64,000 nt of DNA. Source: Pseudomonas sp. Z8(2022) (GTDB lineage Bacteria; Pseudomonadota; Gammaproteobacteria; Pseudomonadales; Pseudomonadaceae). Below the pieces are notes generated by a model, which made no database searches, had not been told where the DNA came from, and saw nothing but the letters and a program-made list of their open reading frames with translations. Positions 44,368 to 53,909 of the stretch are shown piece by piece; the first letter of the stretch is position 1; each line of letters begins with the position of its first letter. Location: assembly GCF_025837155.1 (NCBI RefSeq), contig NZ_CP107549.1, forward strand, positions 4,340,001 through 4,404,000, given 5' to 3'. A program made the position numbers and the translations under genes.

Positions 44368-45333
44368 TTACAGCCGACAGGCCGCCATATCGGCGCGCAG
44401 GGCCGCTTCGTCCTGCGCTACGGCGAAGATCAGCTCCAGCCTTGAATCCTTGCGCCATTCGCTCGGACTCCAGGCCTGCAGCGCCTGCCCCTGCAAGGCA
44501 TTCAGCGAGCGCCAGCCTTCGGCGCCATGCAGCACGGCCTTGGCCCTGCGCCAATCCATGCGCTGCAGCCACTGGCTGATCTGCGCGAGATCGAAACGCT
44601 GGCTCGGGTGCCAGCGCCAGCCAATGCTCCAGCCCTCGGCTTGATCCTGCACCTGGCAGACCGGCTCGCCGGCGTTGCGCCAGATCTGCGCCAGAGCGGG
44701 CGCGGCTGTGGGTAACGCGGTACTCACGTCGTTTGGCGAAGCCCGCGCCGACAGGCCCGGCAACAGTGCCAGGTCGAGCTGCCCCTGCGCACTCCAATAC
44801 AGCGGCACGGGCGGCAGGTTCGCGGCAATCCGTGCCCGGCTCGCATCGTCCAGCCCTTCGCTCTTGTTCAGCAGCAGCAGACCGGCATCATCCAGCGCCT
44901 GACGCTGCACATCAGGCAGCGACTGACCGCTGGCCAGCGCGGCAGCATCCAGCACCAGCAGCGCCGGCTGCACGGCCAGTACGCCGAGCCAGGGCGGCTG
45001 ACGCAATTGCGCCAGCAACTGCGCCGGATGGCCCAGGCCTGACGGCTCGATCAGCAGACGATGAGGCCTGGCCTTGCGCAGCAGACGGCCGAGGCCGACC
45101 TGAAACGGCGCGCCGTTGACGCAACACAGACAACCACCGGCCACTTCGGCCAGGGCGATACCATCGTCGCCCTGTTCGAGCAGGGCTGCGTCCAGGCCGA
45201 TCTGGCCGAATTCGTTGATCAGCACCGCCCAGCGCTCACCCGCCGGCTTCTGCGCCAGCAGGTGGCGGATCAGGCTGGTCTTGCCGGCACCCAGCGGGCC
45301 GGCAATGAGGTGAGTGGGGATTTGACTAAGCAT
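44368..45333 (-). CDS. COG0523 (CobW-like) GTPase, putative metallochaperone
   Basis: 321 residues from the ATG at 45333 (MLSQIPTHLIAGPLGAGKTS). G3E GTPase with Walker A (GPLGAGKTS at 12-20), the metal-binding CxCC motif in GGCLCCVNG (Cys68, 70, 71), and the NKSEGLDD guanine-specificity motif. The C-terminal CobW_C domain is present. This subfamily inserts or buffers Zn, Co or other metals. The resemblance and place (next to the KgtP-like permease) match PA5532 from memory. No Zur box was found in its promoter. Confidence 0.85.
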   Translation of the reverse strand: MLSQIPTHLIAGPLGAGKTSLIRHLLAQKPAGERWAVLINEFGQIGLDAALLEQGDDGIALAEVAGGCLCCVNGAPFQVGLGRLLRKARPHRLLIEPSGLGHPAQLLAQLRQPPWLGVLAVQPALLVLDAAALASGQSLPDVQRQALDDAGLLLLNKSEGLDDASRARIAANLPPVPLYWSAQGQLDLALLPGLSARASPNDVSTALPTAAPALAQIWRNAGEPVCQVQDQAEGWSIGWRWHPSQRFDLAQISQWLQRMDWRRAKAVLHGAEGWRSLNALQGQALQAWSPSEWRKDSRLELIFAVAQDEAALRADMAACRL

Positions 45334-45428
45334 GGGTTTATGGTCGGTGGTTCGCCAGACAAGTGCCAGCACAGACTGCACGGAAACAGCATGTTAGATT
45401 CGCCGGCAGTTTTTCGGGAGTCGAAACG

Positions 45429-45779
45429 ATGCGTGTATGGCTGTTGCTGTTTTCCCTGCTACCGGGCCTGGCCCTGGCCGAAGCCTGCGTGGTGCATAGC
45501 CAGGCCGAGCGCCTGGACGTGAAGGTCTGTCAGGAGAATCGCAACATTCCCGCCACGCTGTTTCGCGACGGCTTCTGCCAGCCGCAGTTGCAGGGGCAGA
45601 CGGTCGAGGTGGAATTCGTCGAGCAGTGCCCGCAGGGCGCCTATGGCGTCTGCAAAAATGCACGCGCCGGCAGCGACCTGTACCTGCAGGACATCCACTA
45701 CTACGGCGTGGCCAGCGACGCGCTGTACCTGGAGCCGGCCTGCACCAGCCAGTATCAGGGCACGTGGATCAAACCCTGA
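45429..45779 (+). CDS. Small secreted Cys-rich protein, unknown
   Basis: 116 residues from the ATG at 45429, with a signal peptide (MRVWLLLFSLLPGLALAEAC). The mature part has six Cys after the signal, including VKVCQENRN, DGFCQPQL, EQCPQGAYGVCKNA and PACTSQY, suggesting two or three disulfides in the periplasm. No family is recognised. It is divergent from the COG0523 gene with about 95 bp between them. Confidence 0.72.
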   Translation: MRVWLLLFSLLPGLALAEACVVHSQAERLDVKVCQENRNIPATLFRDGFCQPQLQGQTVEVEFVEQCPQGAYGVCKNARAGSDLYLQDIHYYGVASDALYLEPACTSQYQGTWIKP

Positions 45780-45789
45780 GCCGAGTGTT

Positions 45790-45842
45790 GTAGGGCGGGT
45801 GCAACCCGCCACTCCCTGCTTGGCGGGTTGCACCCGCCCTAC
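45790..45842. repeat. Palindromic repeat with 21-bp perfect arms, variant sequence
   Basis: The arm at 45790-45810 and its exact complement at 45822-45842 have an 11-nt loop. Each arm is GTAG plus an internal stem GGCGGGT-GCA-ACCCGCC. It has the same plan as 24313-24363, but with different, still complementary, stem bases. It lies directly upstream of the Pho-box-like element. Confidence 0.87.
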
Positions 45843-45850
45843 GCGGAACG

Positions 45851-45868
45851 CTGACATCAAACTGTCAC
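45851..45868 (+). promoter_or_regulatory. Pho-box-like PhoB site
   Basis: CTGACAT at 45851 and CTGTCAC at 45862 are direct repeats spaced 11 bp apart, start to start, as in the PhoB consensus CTGTCAT-N4-CTGTCAY. A fair -10 (CCTAAT, 45879-45884) begins 10 bp after the box, the normal PhoB-promoter geometry. No protein gene follows in this direction before a terminator. Confidence 0.5.
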
Positions 45869-45890
45869 CCAACAGGCGCCTAATGACCTC

Positions 45891-45979
45891 GGGTACCTCA
45901 CATGACCCGCATGTCGAATCACGCCTCGACATGATCTGTTGGTGCTTAAGGCCGGGGCAGTCGCTCCGGCCTATTTTTT
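45891..45979 (+). ncRNA. Candidate PhoB-dependent small RNA
   Basis: Downstream of the Pho-box-like promoter lies an ~89-nt stretch with a perfect 8-bp hairpin (CATGTCGA 45910-45917 with TCGACATG 45926-45933) and a strong terminator: AGGCCGG 45949-45955 with CCGGCCT 45966-45972 and a T-run to 45979. It contains no open frame. This promoter-hairpin-terminator order is that of a bacterial sRNA. No known sRNA family was recognised. Confidence 0.45.
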
Positions 45980-46030
45980 AAGGGCTTGCCGCTATCCGTA
46001 GGGGGTCGCGGGGTCGCGGGGCCGCCTAGG

Positions 46031-46073
46031 CCGTGCGCACCGACAAACACCGCGGTATTCGCGGTGCGCACGG
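46031..46073. repeat. Inverted repeat CCGTGCGCACCG
   Basis: Perfect 12-bp arms at 46031-46042 and 46062-46073, with a 19-nt loop that contains its own small palindrome (ACCGCGGT). It is followed by CACCCTACG. It sits in the gene-free gap 45980-46109 and appears to belong to another dispersed repeat family. Confidence 0.7.
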
Positions 46074-46109
46074 CGCACCCTACGGAGAACCACCAACCAA
46101 CGCTCTCGC

Positions 46110-46753
46110 TCAGGCCAACCAATCCAGGGTCAGCAGCAAGCGTCGCTGTCCGGCCGGCGGCTGCGGTGAGCGGTGGATCAACCCGCGCCCCTCATTGCCG
46201 TGCCATTTCTCGCCCTTGGCCAACGCCACATGCCCGGCCTCCAGGCGCTGGATCAACGCCTCGTCCTGCGGCTCTGCCCCGGGTTGGCCGAGCCGGCTGC
46301 GCGGCATGACGCCCTCCTCCAGCCAGTCGCTGCCCACGCCGGCATAGCTGGTAATCAGCCGCAACGGCACATGGTCGACGTGAAAGCGCGGGCACATGGC
46401 CTTGTCCAGCGCACGCAAGCGCAGGCCGATGCGCCGGGCATCGAGCAAGCAGGCATAGGCACGCACCAGCCAGTCCACGTCGGCGAGAAAGGCCGCCTGG
46501 CCCGGCAGGTCGGCGTACTGTGCCACCAGGCCGGCGAGGTTCGGCTCACTGTCTGGCTGCGCCAGCTCCAGGGTCATGGATTGCGCCAGCGGCTCGCCCT
46601 GGGCCAGCAGCGTCTCGGCGAAGTCGGCGATCTGCGCCGGCAGGCGGCGCTGCCAGACCGCCAGGTTGACGCCGTCGTGCAGCACCTCGCCCAGCACGCC
46701 GATATCTTCGTCCAGCACCTGCCGGGACGCTTTCGGCAACTGCAGGGCGAACA

Positions 46754-46754
<1 letters not shown>
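46110..46754 (-). CDS. DUF1826 protein (zinc-starvation operon)
   Basis: 214 residues. DUF1826 is recognised by the central segment LRLRALDKAMCPRFHVDHVPLRLITSYAGVGSDWL and by EKWHGNEGRGLIHRSPQ near the end; the Cys-His-Asp-His cluster suggests metal binding. Third gene of dksA2-zigA-DUF1826; its ATG overlaps the zigA stop (ATGA). The same order occurs as PA5534-PA5536 in P. aeruginosa as I recall it. Biochemical function unknown; regulation by Zur is inferred from the operon. Confidence 0.83.
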
Positions 46755-47959
<1,205 letters not shown>

Positions 47960-47973
47960 GGGGTGCTCCTCGT

Positions 47974-48396
47974 TCAGTCACGGTCACGCTGATGTTTTTC
48001 GCGCTGTTCCTGACGCTCCTTGGCTTCGATGCACAGGGTCGCGGTCGGGCGCAGCAGCAGGCGCTTGAGGCCGATGGGCTCGCCGGTCTCGGCGCACCAG
48101 CCGTATTCGCCACGCGCCAGGCGTTCGAGCGCCTGGTCGATCTTGTCCAGCAGCTTCTTTTCCCGCTCCAGCAGGCGCAGCTGCCATTGCCGCTGTTCCT
48201 CGGCGGCGCCGATGTCGGCCACGTCGCTGCTGGTATCGGGTTGGCGCAGCTCGGTGAATTCCTCGTCGATGCGCACCTGCAACTCGGCACGCTGGGCCAG
48301 CAGCAGCTCGCGGAAGAACTGCTGCTGGACATCGTTCATGTAGGCATCGGCTGGCTGGGCCAGCAGCTCGGCTTCGGTGGTCGCGGTCAGGGTCAT
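47974..48396 (-). CDS. dksA2: Zinc-independent DksA paralogue DksA2
   Basis: 140 residues. It has the DksA coiled coil (FFRELLLAQRAELQVRIDEEFTELRQPDTSSDVADIGAAEE, keeping acidic tip residues) and the C-terminal globular domain with LKRLLLRPTATLCIEAKE. Where classical DksA has four zinc-binding Cys, this protein has Cys101, Thr104, Cys122 and Ala125: two of the four are replaced. That is the signature of P. aeruginosa DksA2, which works without zinc and substitutes for DksA in starvation. First gene of the operon; its start is 26 bp from the Zur box. Confidence 0.92.
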   Translation of the reverse strand: MTLTATTEAELLAQPADAYMNDVQQQFFRELLLAQRAELQVRIDEEFTELRQPDTSSDVADIGAAEEQRQWQLRLLEREKKLLDKIDQALERLARGEYGWCAETGEPIGLKRLLLRPTATLCIEAKERQEQREKHQRDRD

Positions 48397-48422
48397 GGCA
48401 AATCGGCTAGCTTGTTTTAATT

Positions 48423-48435
48423 GTTATAACATAAC
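48423..48435. promoter_or_regulatory. Zur box between dksA2 and folE2
   Basis: GTTATAACATAAC, a near-perfect match to the Zur consensus (GTTATANNATAAC type), in the 71-bp gap between the divergent starts of dksA2 (48396) and folE2 (48468). One site can repress both sides. It is stronger than the znu box at 4956-4968. Confidence 0.85.
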
Positions 48436-48467
48436 ATTTATTTCTGACAGCTACCCACGGATTTACG

Positions 48468-49358
48468 ATGAACGACCAGCCCCTGCCGGATATTGCCGCC
48501 CAAGCCACTCATCACGACCTGCCGCTGGACTGGGTCGGCATGGCCGGCATCGCCCTGCCCATTCGCCTGGCGGACGCCGCCGTGACAGCCACTGCCGACA
48601 TCGGCGTGAGCCTCGATGATGCCGGCGCACGCGGCATCCACATGTCGCGTCTGTACCTGGCCGCGCAGCGCCTGGTGCATCAGGAATTGAACGTGCCAGC
48701 GGTGTTGCAGGTGCTGGACGACTGCCTGGGCAGCCACCAGGCACTGTCCGACAGCGCCACCCTGACCCTGCGCGGCGAGGTACCGCTCAAACGCCCGGCG
48801 CTGGTCAGCCCGCTGCACGGCTGGAAGACCTACCCCTTCGAACTGCACGCCAGACAGGATGGCCGTGGCGTGACCATCGAGCTGCAGGTCGAGGTCGCCT
48901 ACTCGTCCACCTGCCCCTGCTCGGCAGCGCTGGCGCGGCAGCTGATCCAGCAGCGCTTCGCCGAAACCTTCGCGACGCAGCCCATGGATTACCTGGAGGT
49001 GCTCGACTGGCTCGGCTCGACCCAGGGCATCGTCGCCACGCCGCACAGCCAGCGCAGCACGGCGATCCTGCAATTGCGCCTGGCGCCAGGCTGCGTCGAC
49101 CTGCCCGTGCTTGCGTTGATCGACAGCGCCGAGCAGGCCCTTGGCACAGCCGTGCAGACGGCGGTGAAACGCGCCGACGAACAGGCCTTCGCCCTGGCCA
49201 ACGGGCAGAACCTGATGTTCTGCGAAGACGCCGCGCGACGCCTGCACCGCGCGCTGCGCCAACTACCGCAGGCCAGCGCCTTCCGCCTCAAGGTGGTGCA
49301 TGCGGAAAGCCTTCACGCCCACGACGCGGTAGCGGAGAGCCATTGGAACTGGGGCTGA
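48468..49358 (+). CDS. folE2: GTP cyclohydrolase FolE2 (GCYH-IB)
   Basis: 296 residues, DUF198/GTP_CH_N-type tunnelling fold. The family's catalytic Cys region is YSSTCPCSAALARQLIQQ; QPMDYLEVLDWLG and SQRSTAIL follow. It converts GTP to 7,8-dihydroneopterin triphosphate, the first step of folate synthesis, using Mn or Fe and so replacing the zinc-dependent FolE when zinc is scarce. It is divergent from dksA2 with a Zur box between them, the usual arrangement in pseudomonads. Confidence 0.93.
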   Translation: MNDQPLPDIAAQATHHDLPLDWVGMAGIALPIRLADAAVTATADIGVSLDDAGARGIHMSRLYLAAQRLVHQELNVPAVLQVLDDCLGSHQALSDSATLTLRGEVPLKRPALVSPLHGWKTYPFELHARQDGRGVTIELQVEVAYSSTCPCSAALARQLIQQRFAETFATQPMDYLEVLDWLGSTQGIVATPHSQRSTAILQLRLAPGCVDLPVLALIDSAEQALGTAVQTAVKRADEQAFALANGQNLMFCEDAARRLHRALRQLPQASAFRLKVVHAESLHAHDAVAESHWNWG

Positions 49359-49379
49359 GGTCGGCGCAGCGCCAACGAC

Positions 49380-51299
49380 CTACCAGCCCCCACCGCCGCC
49401 TCCTCCACCGCCACCGCCCGAAGAGCCACCACCGGACGAACCACCGCCGCTCGACGAACTGCTCGCCGGCGGTGACGAAGCCAGTGCTGTGGCGCTGCTC
49501 AGGCCCGCGGCCAGGGCGCTGCTCAAGGCCTGTGGAGAGCTGTAGCTGCTGCGGCTGTGATACCAGGCCGGCTGATAATCACGCTGCGCCGGATCAATCA
49601 GGCCGCTGGCCAGGGCGGCGCTGAAGCGCGCACTCCACTTGTCCTCCATGCCGAGCGCCATGGCATAGGGAAGGTAACGTTCGTACAGGGCAATGCTCAT
49701 CGCCGGAGCATCGGCCGCCAGCGCCAGGGCATCCTGCTCGGCCAGTTGCAGGTAGTTGCGATAACCCTCAAGCGTATCGAGCAGGCGTCGCCCTTCCAGC
49801 GTAGGGGCCGGCATCAGGTAATAGAAAACCACCACCAACACGAAGTACAGCACGCTCAGCAGCAGGACCGGCAGGGACGCTGCCTCGGCGATCATCAGCA
49901 AACCAATCGGCACCGGCCAGACGAACATCAGCGCCATCACAACCGAGACGATCTTGCGGAAAAAGCCGGCCTGGCGCCGGGCCTTGTTGATAAGCATCAG
50001 CGAAGGCAAGCCGAACCCAAGGGTAAACACCAGACCGGCCACCCCGGTGGCCAGCTCGTCGCCATGGGCGCTCATCGCCAGCATCGTCACACAGGCGATC
50101 ACCGCCCAGATCAGACCAAAGCTCCAGAGGCCGCGGTTATTGCTGAACCAGGCCTTGCCCTGCTGCTGCAGCTGGCTTTGCAGGGCGCTCAGCGTATCTG
50201 CCAGGCGAGGCTCGTATTTCTTGCCGATGGTGATCGAATCGCCCTGCTTGCCTGTCTTGAACAGGCGATCAGTCAACTCGCGGTCCGCCGCGCCGAGGTC
50301 ATCTCGCCCCCCCTTGCGCGACAGAATGAAACCATTGCGCGGTCTGTCCGCGATCTGCAGGTGCTTGCCGATGGCCATGTCGGTCAGCCAGACGCTGAAC
50401 GCGCGCGAAGACGAAAACCCACCACGCAGTCCGCGATGCCAGAGATAGCCAGCCTGCACCGCGCTCATGCCCTGCGGCCCCTCGAACAGCGGGATGATCA
50501 CACCCTTCTGCGGGTCGCGGCCGACGCGATTCCAGGCACTTAGGTAGAACAGCAGCAGGCCGATCAGCGCCAGCGCGCCGATGCCCAGGCCGAGGTTGTC
50601 CAGCAAGGCGCGCCTGGCGTTTTCCGCGGCGCCTGGCCGCGGCACCAGCCCGGCCGGCCAGTCCAGGGCAACCGTAAGGCCATGATGGGCGGGCAACTCT
50701 CTGGTAGTGGCCAGGCGCAGGTAGTCATCGCGGCGTTCGAGTATCCGGAAATCCCGCCCCTGATCACCTTCTGCACCGGTATAGGCCGTCGCCTGGCCGA
50801 TGCGCGCTCCCGCAGGCAGATGCACCTCGACCGAAGCCTGGCGGATGGGAAATACCCAGCCATTGCCGGTCACGTTCCAGTACAGCTCGTCGGTCTCGGC
50901 GTGATGCAGGAGGATGCGCTCGACACGGTAACGCAGCTCGTAGCGATAGCGACCCGGGTCGAGCAGCCTGTCCGCCGAGCCGAGGTAATAACGCACCCAG
51001 GCGCCTTTGCGCTCGCTGTGCACGGCCTCTTCACGCCCGTCGCGGGTCACGCCCAGCAGGGTGATCGGGCTGCTCTGCTCCAGCCCCGACGGCAGCGCGT
51101 AGCTGACCGGCAGATCGCGATAGATACCGCGGCGAATATCGCGACCTTCGGCCCGCACGGTAATCCGTTCCGTCACCAGCAGGTTGCCGTCTGCCTCGAC
51201 CTGCAGGCTGACGGCGAAATTCTCGATCACCTCCTGCGCCGACACCAGGCCGGGCAACAGGCAGCAGATCAGCAACAGACCACGCAGCCATCCTTGCAT
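49380..51299 (-). CDS. DUF2207 membrane protein
   Basis: 639 residues. Signal peptide (LLLICCLLPGLVSAQEVI), an N-terminal DUF2207 domain (about 25-220), several membrane helices (about 240-260 and 380-490) and a C-terminus with an extremely Gly/Ser-rich tail (GGGSSGGGSSGGGGGGGGGGGW). It follows lemA with a 2-bp gap in an operon, the usual LemA-DUF2207 pairing. Physiological role unknown. Confidence 0.87.
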   Translation of the reverse strand: MQGWLRGLLLICCLLPGLVSAQEVIENFAVSLQVEADGNLLVTERITVRAEGRDIRRGIYRDLPVSYALPSGLEQSSPITLLGVTRDGREEAVHSERKGAWVRYYLGSADRLLDPGRYRYELRYRVERILLHHAETDELYWNVTGNGWVFPIRQASVEVHLPAGARIGQATAYTGAEGDQGRDFRILERRDDYLRLATTRELPAHHGLTVALDWPAGLVPRPGAAENARRALLDNLGLGIGALALIGLLLFYLSAWNRVGRDPQKGVIIPLFEGPQGMSAVQAGYLWHRGLRGGFSSSRAFSVWLTDMAIGKHLQIADRPRNGFILSRKGGRDDLGAADRELTDRLFKTGKQGDSITIGKKYEPRLADTLSALQSQLQQQGKAWFSNNRGLWSFGLIWAVIACVTMLAMSAHGDELATGVAGLVFTLGFGLPSLMLINKARRQAGFFRKIVSVVMALMFVWPVPIGLLMIAEAASLPVLLLSVLYFVLVVVFYYLMPAPTLEGRRLLDTLEGYRNYLQLAEQDALALAADAPAMSIALYERYLPYAMALGMEDKWSARFSAALASGLIDPAQRDYQPAWYHSRSSYSSPQALSSALAAGLSSATALASSPPASSSSSGGGSSGGGSSGGGGGGGGGGGW

Positions 51300-51301
51300 G
51301 C

Positions 51302-51874
51302 TCAGAACTCCATCCTCGGGGATTGACCGTCACGCGGATCATCCAGCGCGAAGTACTCTGCCTGGGTGAAGGCGAACAGACGCGCCACCAGGTTGCTCGG
51401 CACCGACTCGACCAGCACGTTCAGCTCGCGCACGGCACCGTTGTAGTAACGCCGGGCCATCTGGATATGGTTCTCGACCTCGCTGATGTTGCCCTGCAGT
51501 TCGCGAAACTGGCTGTCGGCCTTGAGTTCGGGATAAGCCTCGACCAGGGCGAACAGCTGACGCAACTGGCTGCTCAGCTGCGCCTCGACCGGCGCGCGCT
51601 GGCCCAGCGGCGAATCGGCCAGTTGCACGGCACGCGTGCGCTCCTGCACCAAGGCTTCCAGCGTTCTCTGTTCGTAACCCATGTACTGGCGCACGCATTC
51701 CACCAGCGCCGGAATCAGGCTGGAGCGGCGCTTGAGCTGCACATCGATGCCGCTCCAGGCCTCGGCCACGCGATGACGGTTGAACACCAGGCGGTTGTAG
51801 TAGAAGACCGTCACGCCCGCGAGCACGAGCAGGAGCAGGATGCCCACGCTCCACCATAAAGCCGAATGCTGCAT
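51302..51874 (-). CDS. LemA family protein
   Basis: 190 residues. One N-terminal membrane helix (WWSVGILLLLVLAGVTVFYYNRLV) followed by an all-helical LemA domain: NRHRVAEAWSGIDVQLKRRSSLIPALVECVRQY and NHIQMARRYYNGAVRELNVLVESVPSNLVARLFAF. First gene of the lemA-DUF2207 operon, divergent from the CBS-domain gene. Function unclear, often linked to envelope or peptidoglycan processes. Confidence 0.9.
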   Translation of the reverse strand: MQHSALWWSVGILLLLVLAGVTVFYYNRLVFNRHRVAEAWSGIDVQLKRRSSLIPALVECVRQYMGYEQRTLEALVQERTRAVQLADSPLGQRAPVEAQLSSQLRQLFALVEAYPELKADSQFRELQGNISEVENHIQMARRYYNGAVRELNVLVESVPSNLVARLFAFTQAEYFALDDPRDGQSPRMEF

Positions 51875-51989
51875 ACCTTCTCCTTGCTTGGTCTGTTGTC
51901 ACAGACAACGTCCTCATCGGGACAGCCCGGGAGGACATCCCGGGGTTATGCCCGTATTCTCTAGTTCCAGCCTGCCAGCGAGGTTCCAG

Positions 51990-53909
51990 ATGCAGATCGA
52001 GCTGATCGAGATCCGCGATCACCTGAATCGCTTCGCCCCCTTCGACAACCTGCCGGAGCAGACACTCGACGAAATCGCCCGCCAGGTGCAGGTCGGCTAT
52101 TTCAAGGCCGGCAGCGAGATCCTCGCTACCGGCGCGCCGATCCACGAGTTGCACTATGTTCGCAGCGGCGCGGTGGAAATCCACCGCCGCGGAGGCGAAC
52201 TGCACAACCGCCTGACCGAAGGCGACATCTTCGGCCAGGCCGGTCTGCTGCGTGGCAACAAGGTACGCCTGGCGGCCAGGGCACTGGAAGACAGCCTGAT
52301 CTATTTCATCCCTGGCACCCTGTTTCAGCAGCTCTGCGATCAGTTCGACAGCTTCGCCGATTTCGTCGAGGCCGAAGGCCAGTCGCGGCTCAAGTCTGCC
52401 CTTGAGGATAGTCACGGCAAAGCCAGCGAGCTGATGAAGATCAAGGTGCGCAAGCTGATCAGCCGCTCGCCGGTCAGCGTCCCGCTGGACATGCCGGTGC
52501 AGCAGGTGGCCAGGGTGATGAGCGAGCAGAGCGTGTCCTCGGTGATCATCGTCAACCCCGGCAGGCTCTGGCCCAACCCCGCCCAGGTTCAGGTCGCCGA
52601 TCAGCAGAATCAGGTGATGGCCGGCATCCTTACCGATCGCGACCTGCGCACCCGCGTGCTGGCCGAAGGGCTGCCAGGCGAAACACCGGTCAGCCAGGTG
52701 ATGACCCCCGCCCCGGTTACCGTGCAGGCCGACGAGTCGGTGTTCGAGGCCATGCTGTGCATGCTGCGCAACAACATCCACCACCTGCCCGTGCTGCAAC
52801 GGCGGCGCCCGGTGGGCATGATCTCGCTGGCCGACGTCATCCGCTACGAGTCGCGCAGCAGCCTGTATCTGGTCAACAGCATCTTCAACAGAAACTCGGT
52901 GGAAGACCTCAGAAGTCTGCTGCCGGATCTGCACGCCACCTTCGTGCGCATGGTTGCCGACGATGCCAGCGCGCATATGGTCGGCCGCGCCATGAGCAGC
53001 ATCGGCCGCGCCTTCACTCGGCGTCTGCTGGTGCTTGCCGAGGAGAAACTCGGACCGCCGCCGGTGCCCTACTGCTTCATGATCGCCGGCTCGATGGCCC
53101 GTGACGAACAGCTGCTGCTGACCGACCAGGACAATGCCCTGGTGCTCGACGACAGCTTCGACCCGGACCAGCACGACGCCTACTTCGCCGAACTGGCGCA
53201 GTTCGTCAGCGACGGCCTGGCCGCCTGCGGCTATGCCTACTGCAAGGGCGGGATCATGGCCAGCAACCCCAAATGGCGCCAGCCGCTGAAGGTGTGGCGT
53301 GGTTACTTCAGCCAGTGGATCGAACGCCCCAACCCGGAAACCCTGCTCAACAGCAGCATCTTCTTCGACCTCGATGGCGTGTACGGCAAGACCGCGCTGG
53401 TGGAAAACCTCAAGGACCTGCTGGCGGAGAAGGCCAGCGCCAGCCCGGCCTTCCTCGCCGCGCTGGCGCGCAATGCGCTCAATCGCACGCCGCCGCTGGG
53501 CTTCTTCCGTACCTTCGTCATGGAAACCGACGGCCGCCAGAAGAACATCATCAACCTCAAGGGCCGCGGCACGGCGCCGCTGACCGACCTGATCCGCGTG
53601 CACGCCCTGGCTTGCGGCTCCAAGGCGCAGAACTCGCTGGAACGCCTCGACGCCATCGCCGCCACCAGGCTGCTTCCGCAGGAAGCGCTGGAACATCTGC
53701 GCTACGCCTTCGAGTTCCTCAGCCTGGTGCGCATCCGCCACCAGGCCCGTGAGGTGGAGGCCGGCAACCCGCCCGACAATTACGTCGAGCCGGAGCAATT
53801 CAGCTCCAGCGAACGCCATCACCTCAAGGAAGCCTTCCAGGTGGTGAGCAACGCGCAGAAGTTCCTGCGCTTCCGCTACCCGGCACAAGCGGCGTCCCGC
53901 CCACAATGA
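51990..53909 (+). CDS. Cyclic-nucleotide-binding/CBS/DUF294 nucleotidyltransferase-like protein
   Basis: 639 residues from the ATG at 51990 (MQIELIEIRDHL). Domains: cNMP-binding beta-roll (about 10-130), two CBS motifs (about 155-300: SRSPVSVPLDMPVQQVARVM and MTPAPVTVQADESVFEAM), and the DUF294 nucleotidyltransferase-like half (about 340-620) with IAGSMARDEQLLLTDQDNALVL, carrying the G-S-x-A-R-x-E and D-x-D pattern. The C-terminal DUF294 helical bundle follows. The next gene, a DnaQ-like exonuclease, overlaps by 4 bp. This pair is widespread and often near acetate metabolism genes; its role is not established. Confidence 0.88.
   Translation: MQIELIEIRDHLNRFAPFDNLPEQTLDEIARQVQVGYFKAGSEILATGAPIHELHYVRSGAVEIHRRGGELHNRLTEGDIFGQAGLLRGNKVRLAARALEDSLIYFIPGTLFQQLCDQFDSFADFVEAEGQSRLKSALEDSHGKASELMKIKVRKLISRSPVSVPLDMPVQQVARVMSEQSVSSVIIVNPGRLWPNPAQVQVADQQNQVMAGILTDRDLRTRVLAEGLPGETPVSQVMTPAPVTVQADESVFEAMLCMLRNNIHHLPVLQRRRPVGMISLADVIRYESRSSLYLVNSIFNRNSVEDLRSLLPDLHATFVRMVADDASAHMVGRAMSSIGRAFTRRLLVLAEEKLGPPPVPYCFMIAGSMARDEQLLLTDQDNALVLDDSFDPDQHDAYFAELAQFVSDGLAACGYAYCKGGIMASNPKWRQPLKVWRGYFSQWIERPNPETLLNSSIFFDLDGVYGKTALVENLKDLLAEKASASPAFLAALARNALNRTPPLGFFRTFVMETDGRQKNIINLKGRGTAPLTDLIRVHALACGSKAQNSLERLDAIAATRLLPQEALEHLRYAFEFLSLVRIRHQAREVEAGNPPDNYVEPEQFSSSERHHLKEAFQVVSNAQKFLRFRYPAQAASRPQ

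Noticed and set aside
45334..45428. Zur box ahead of the first COG0523 gene
   Set aside because: No GTTATA-type palindrome in this gap; regulation by Zur cannot be supported for this gene.
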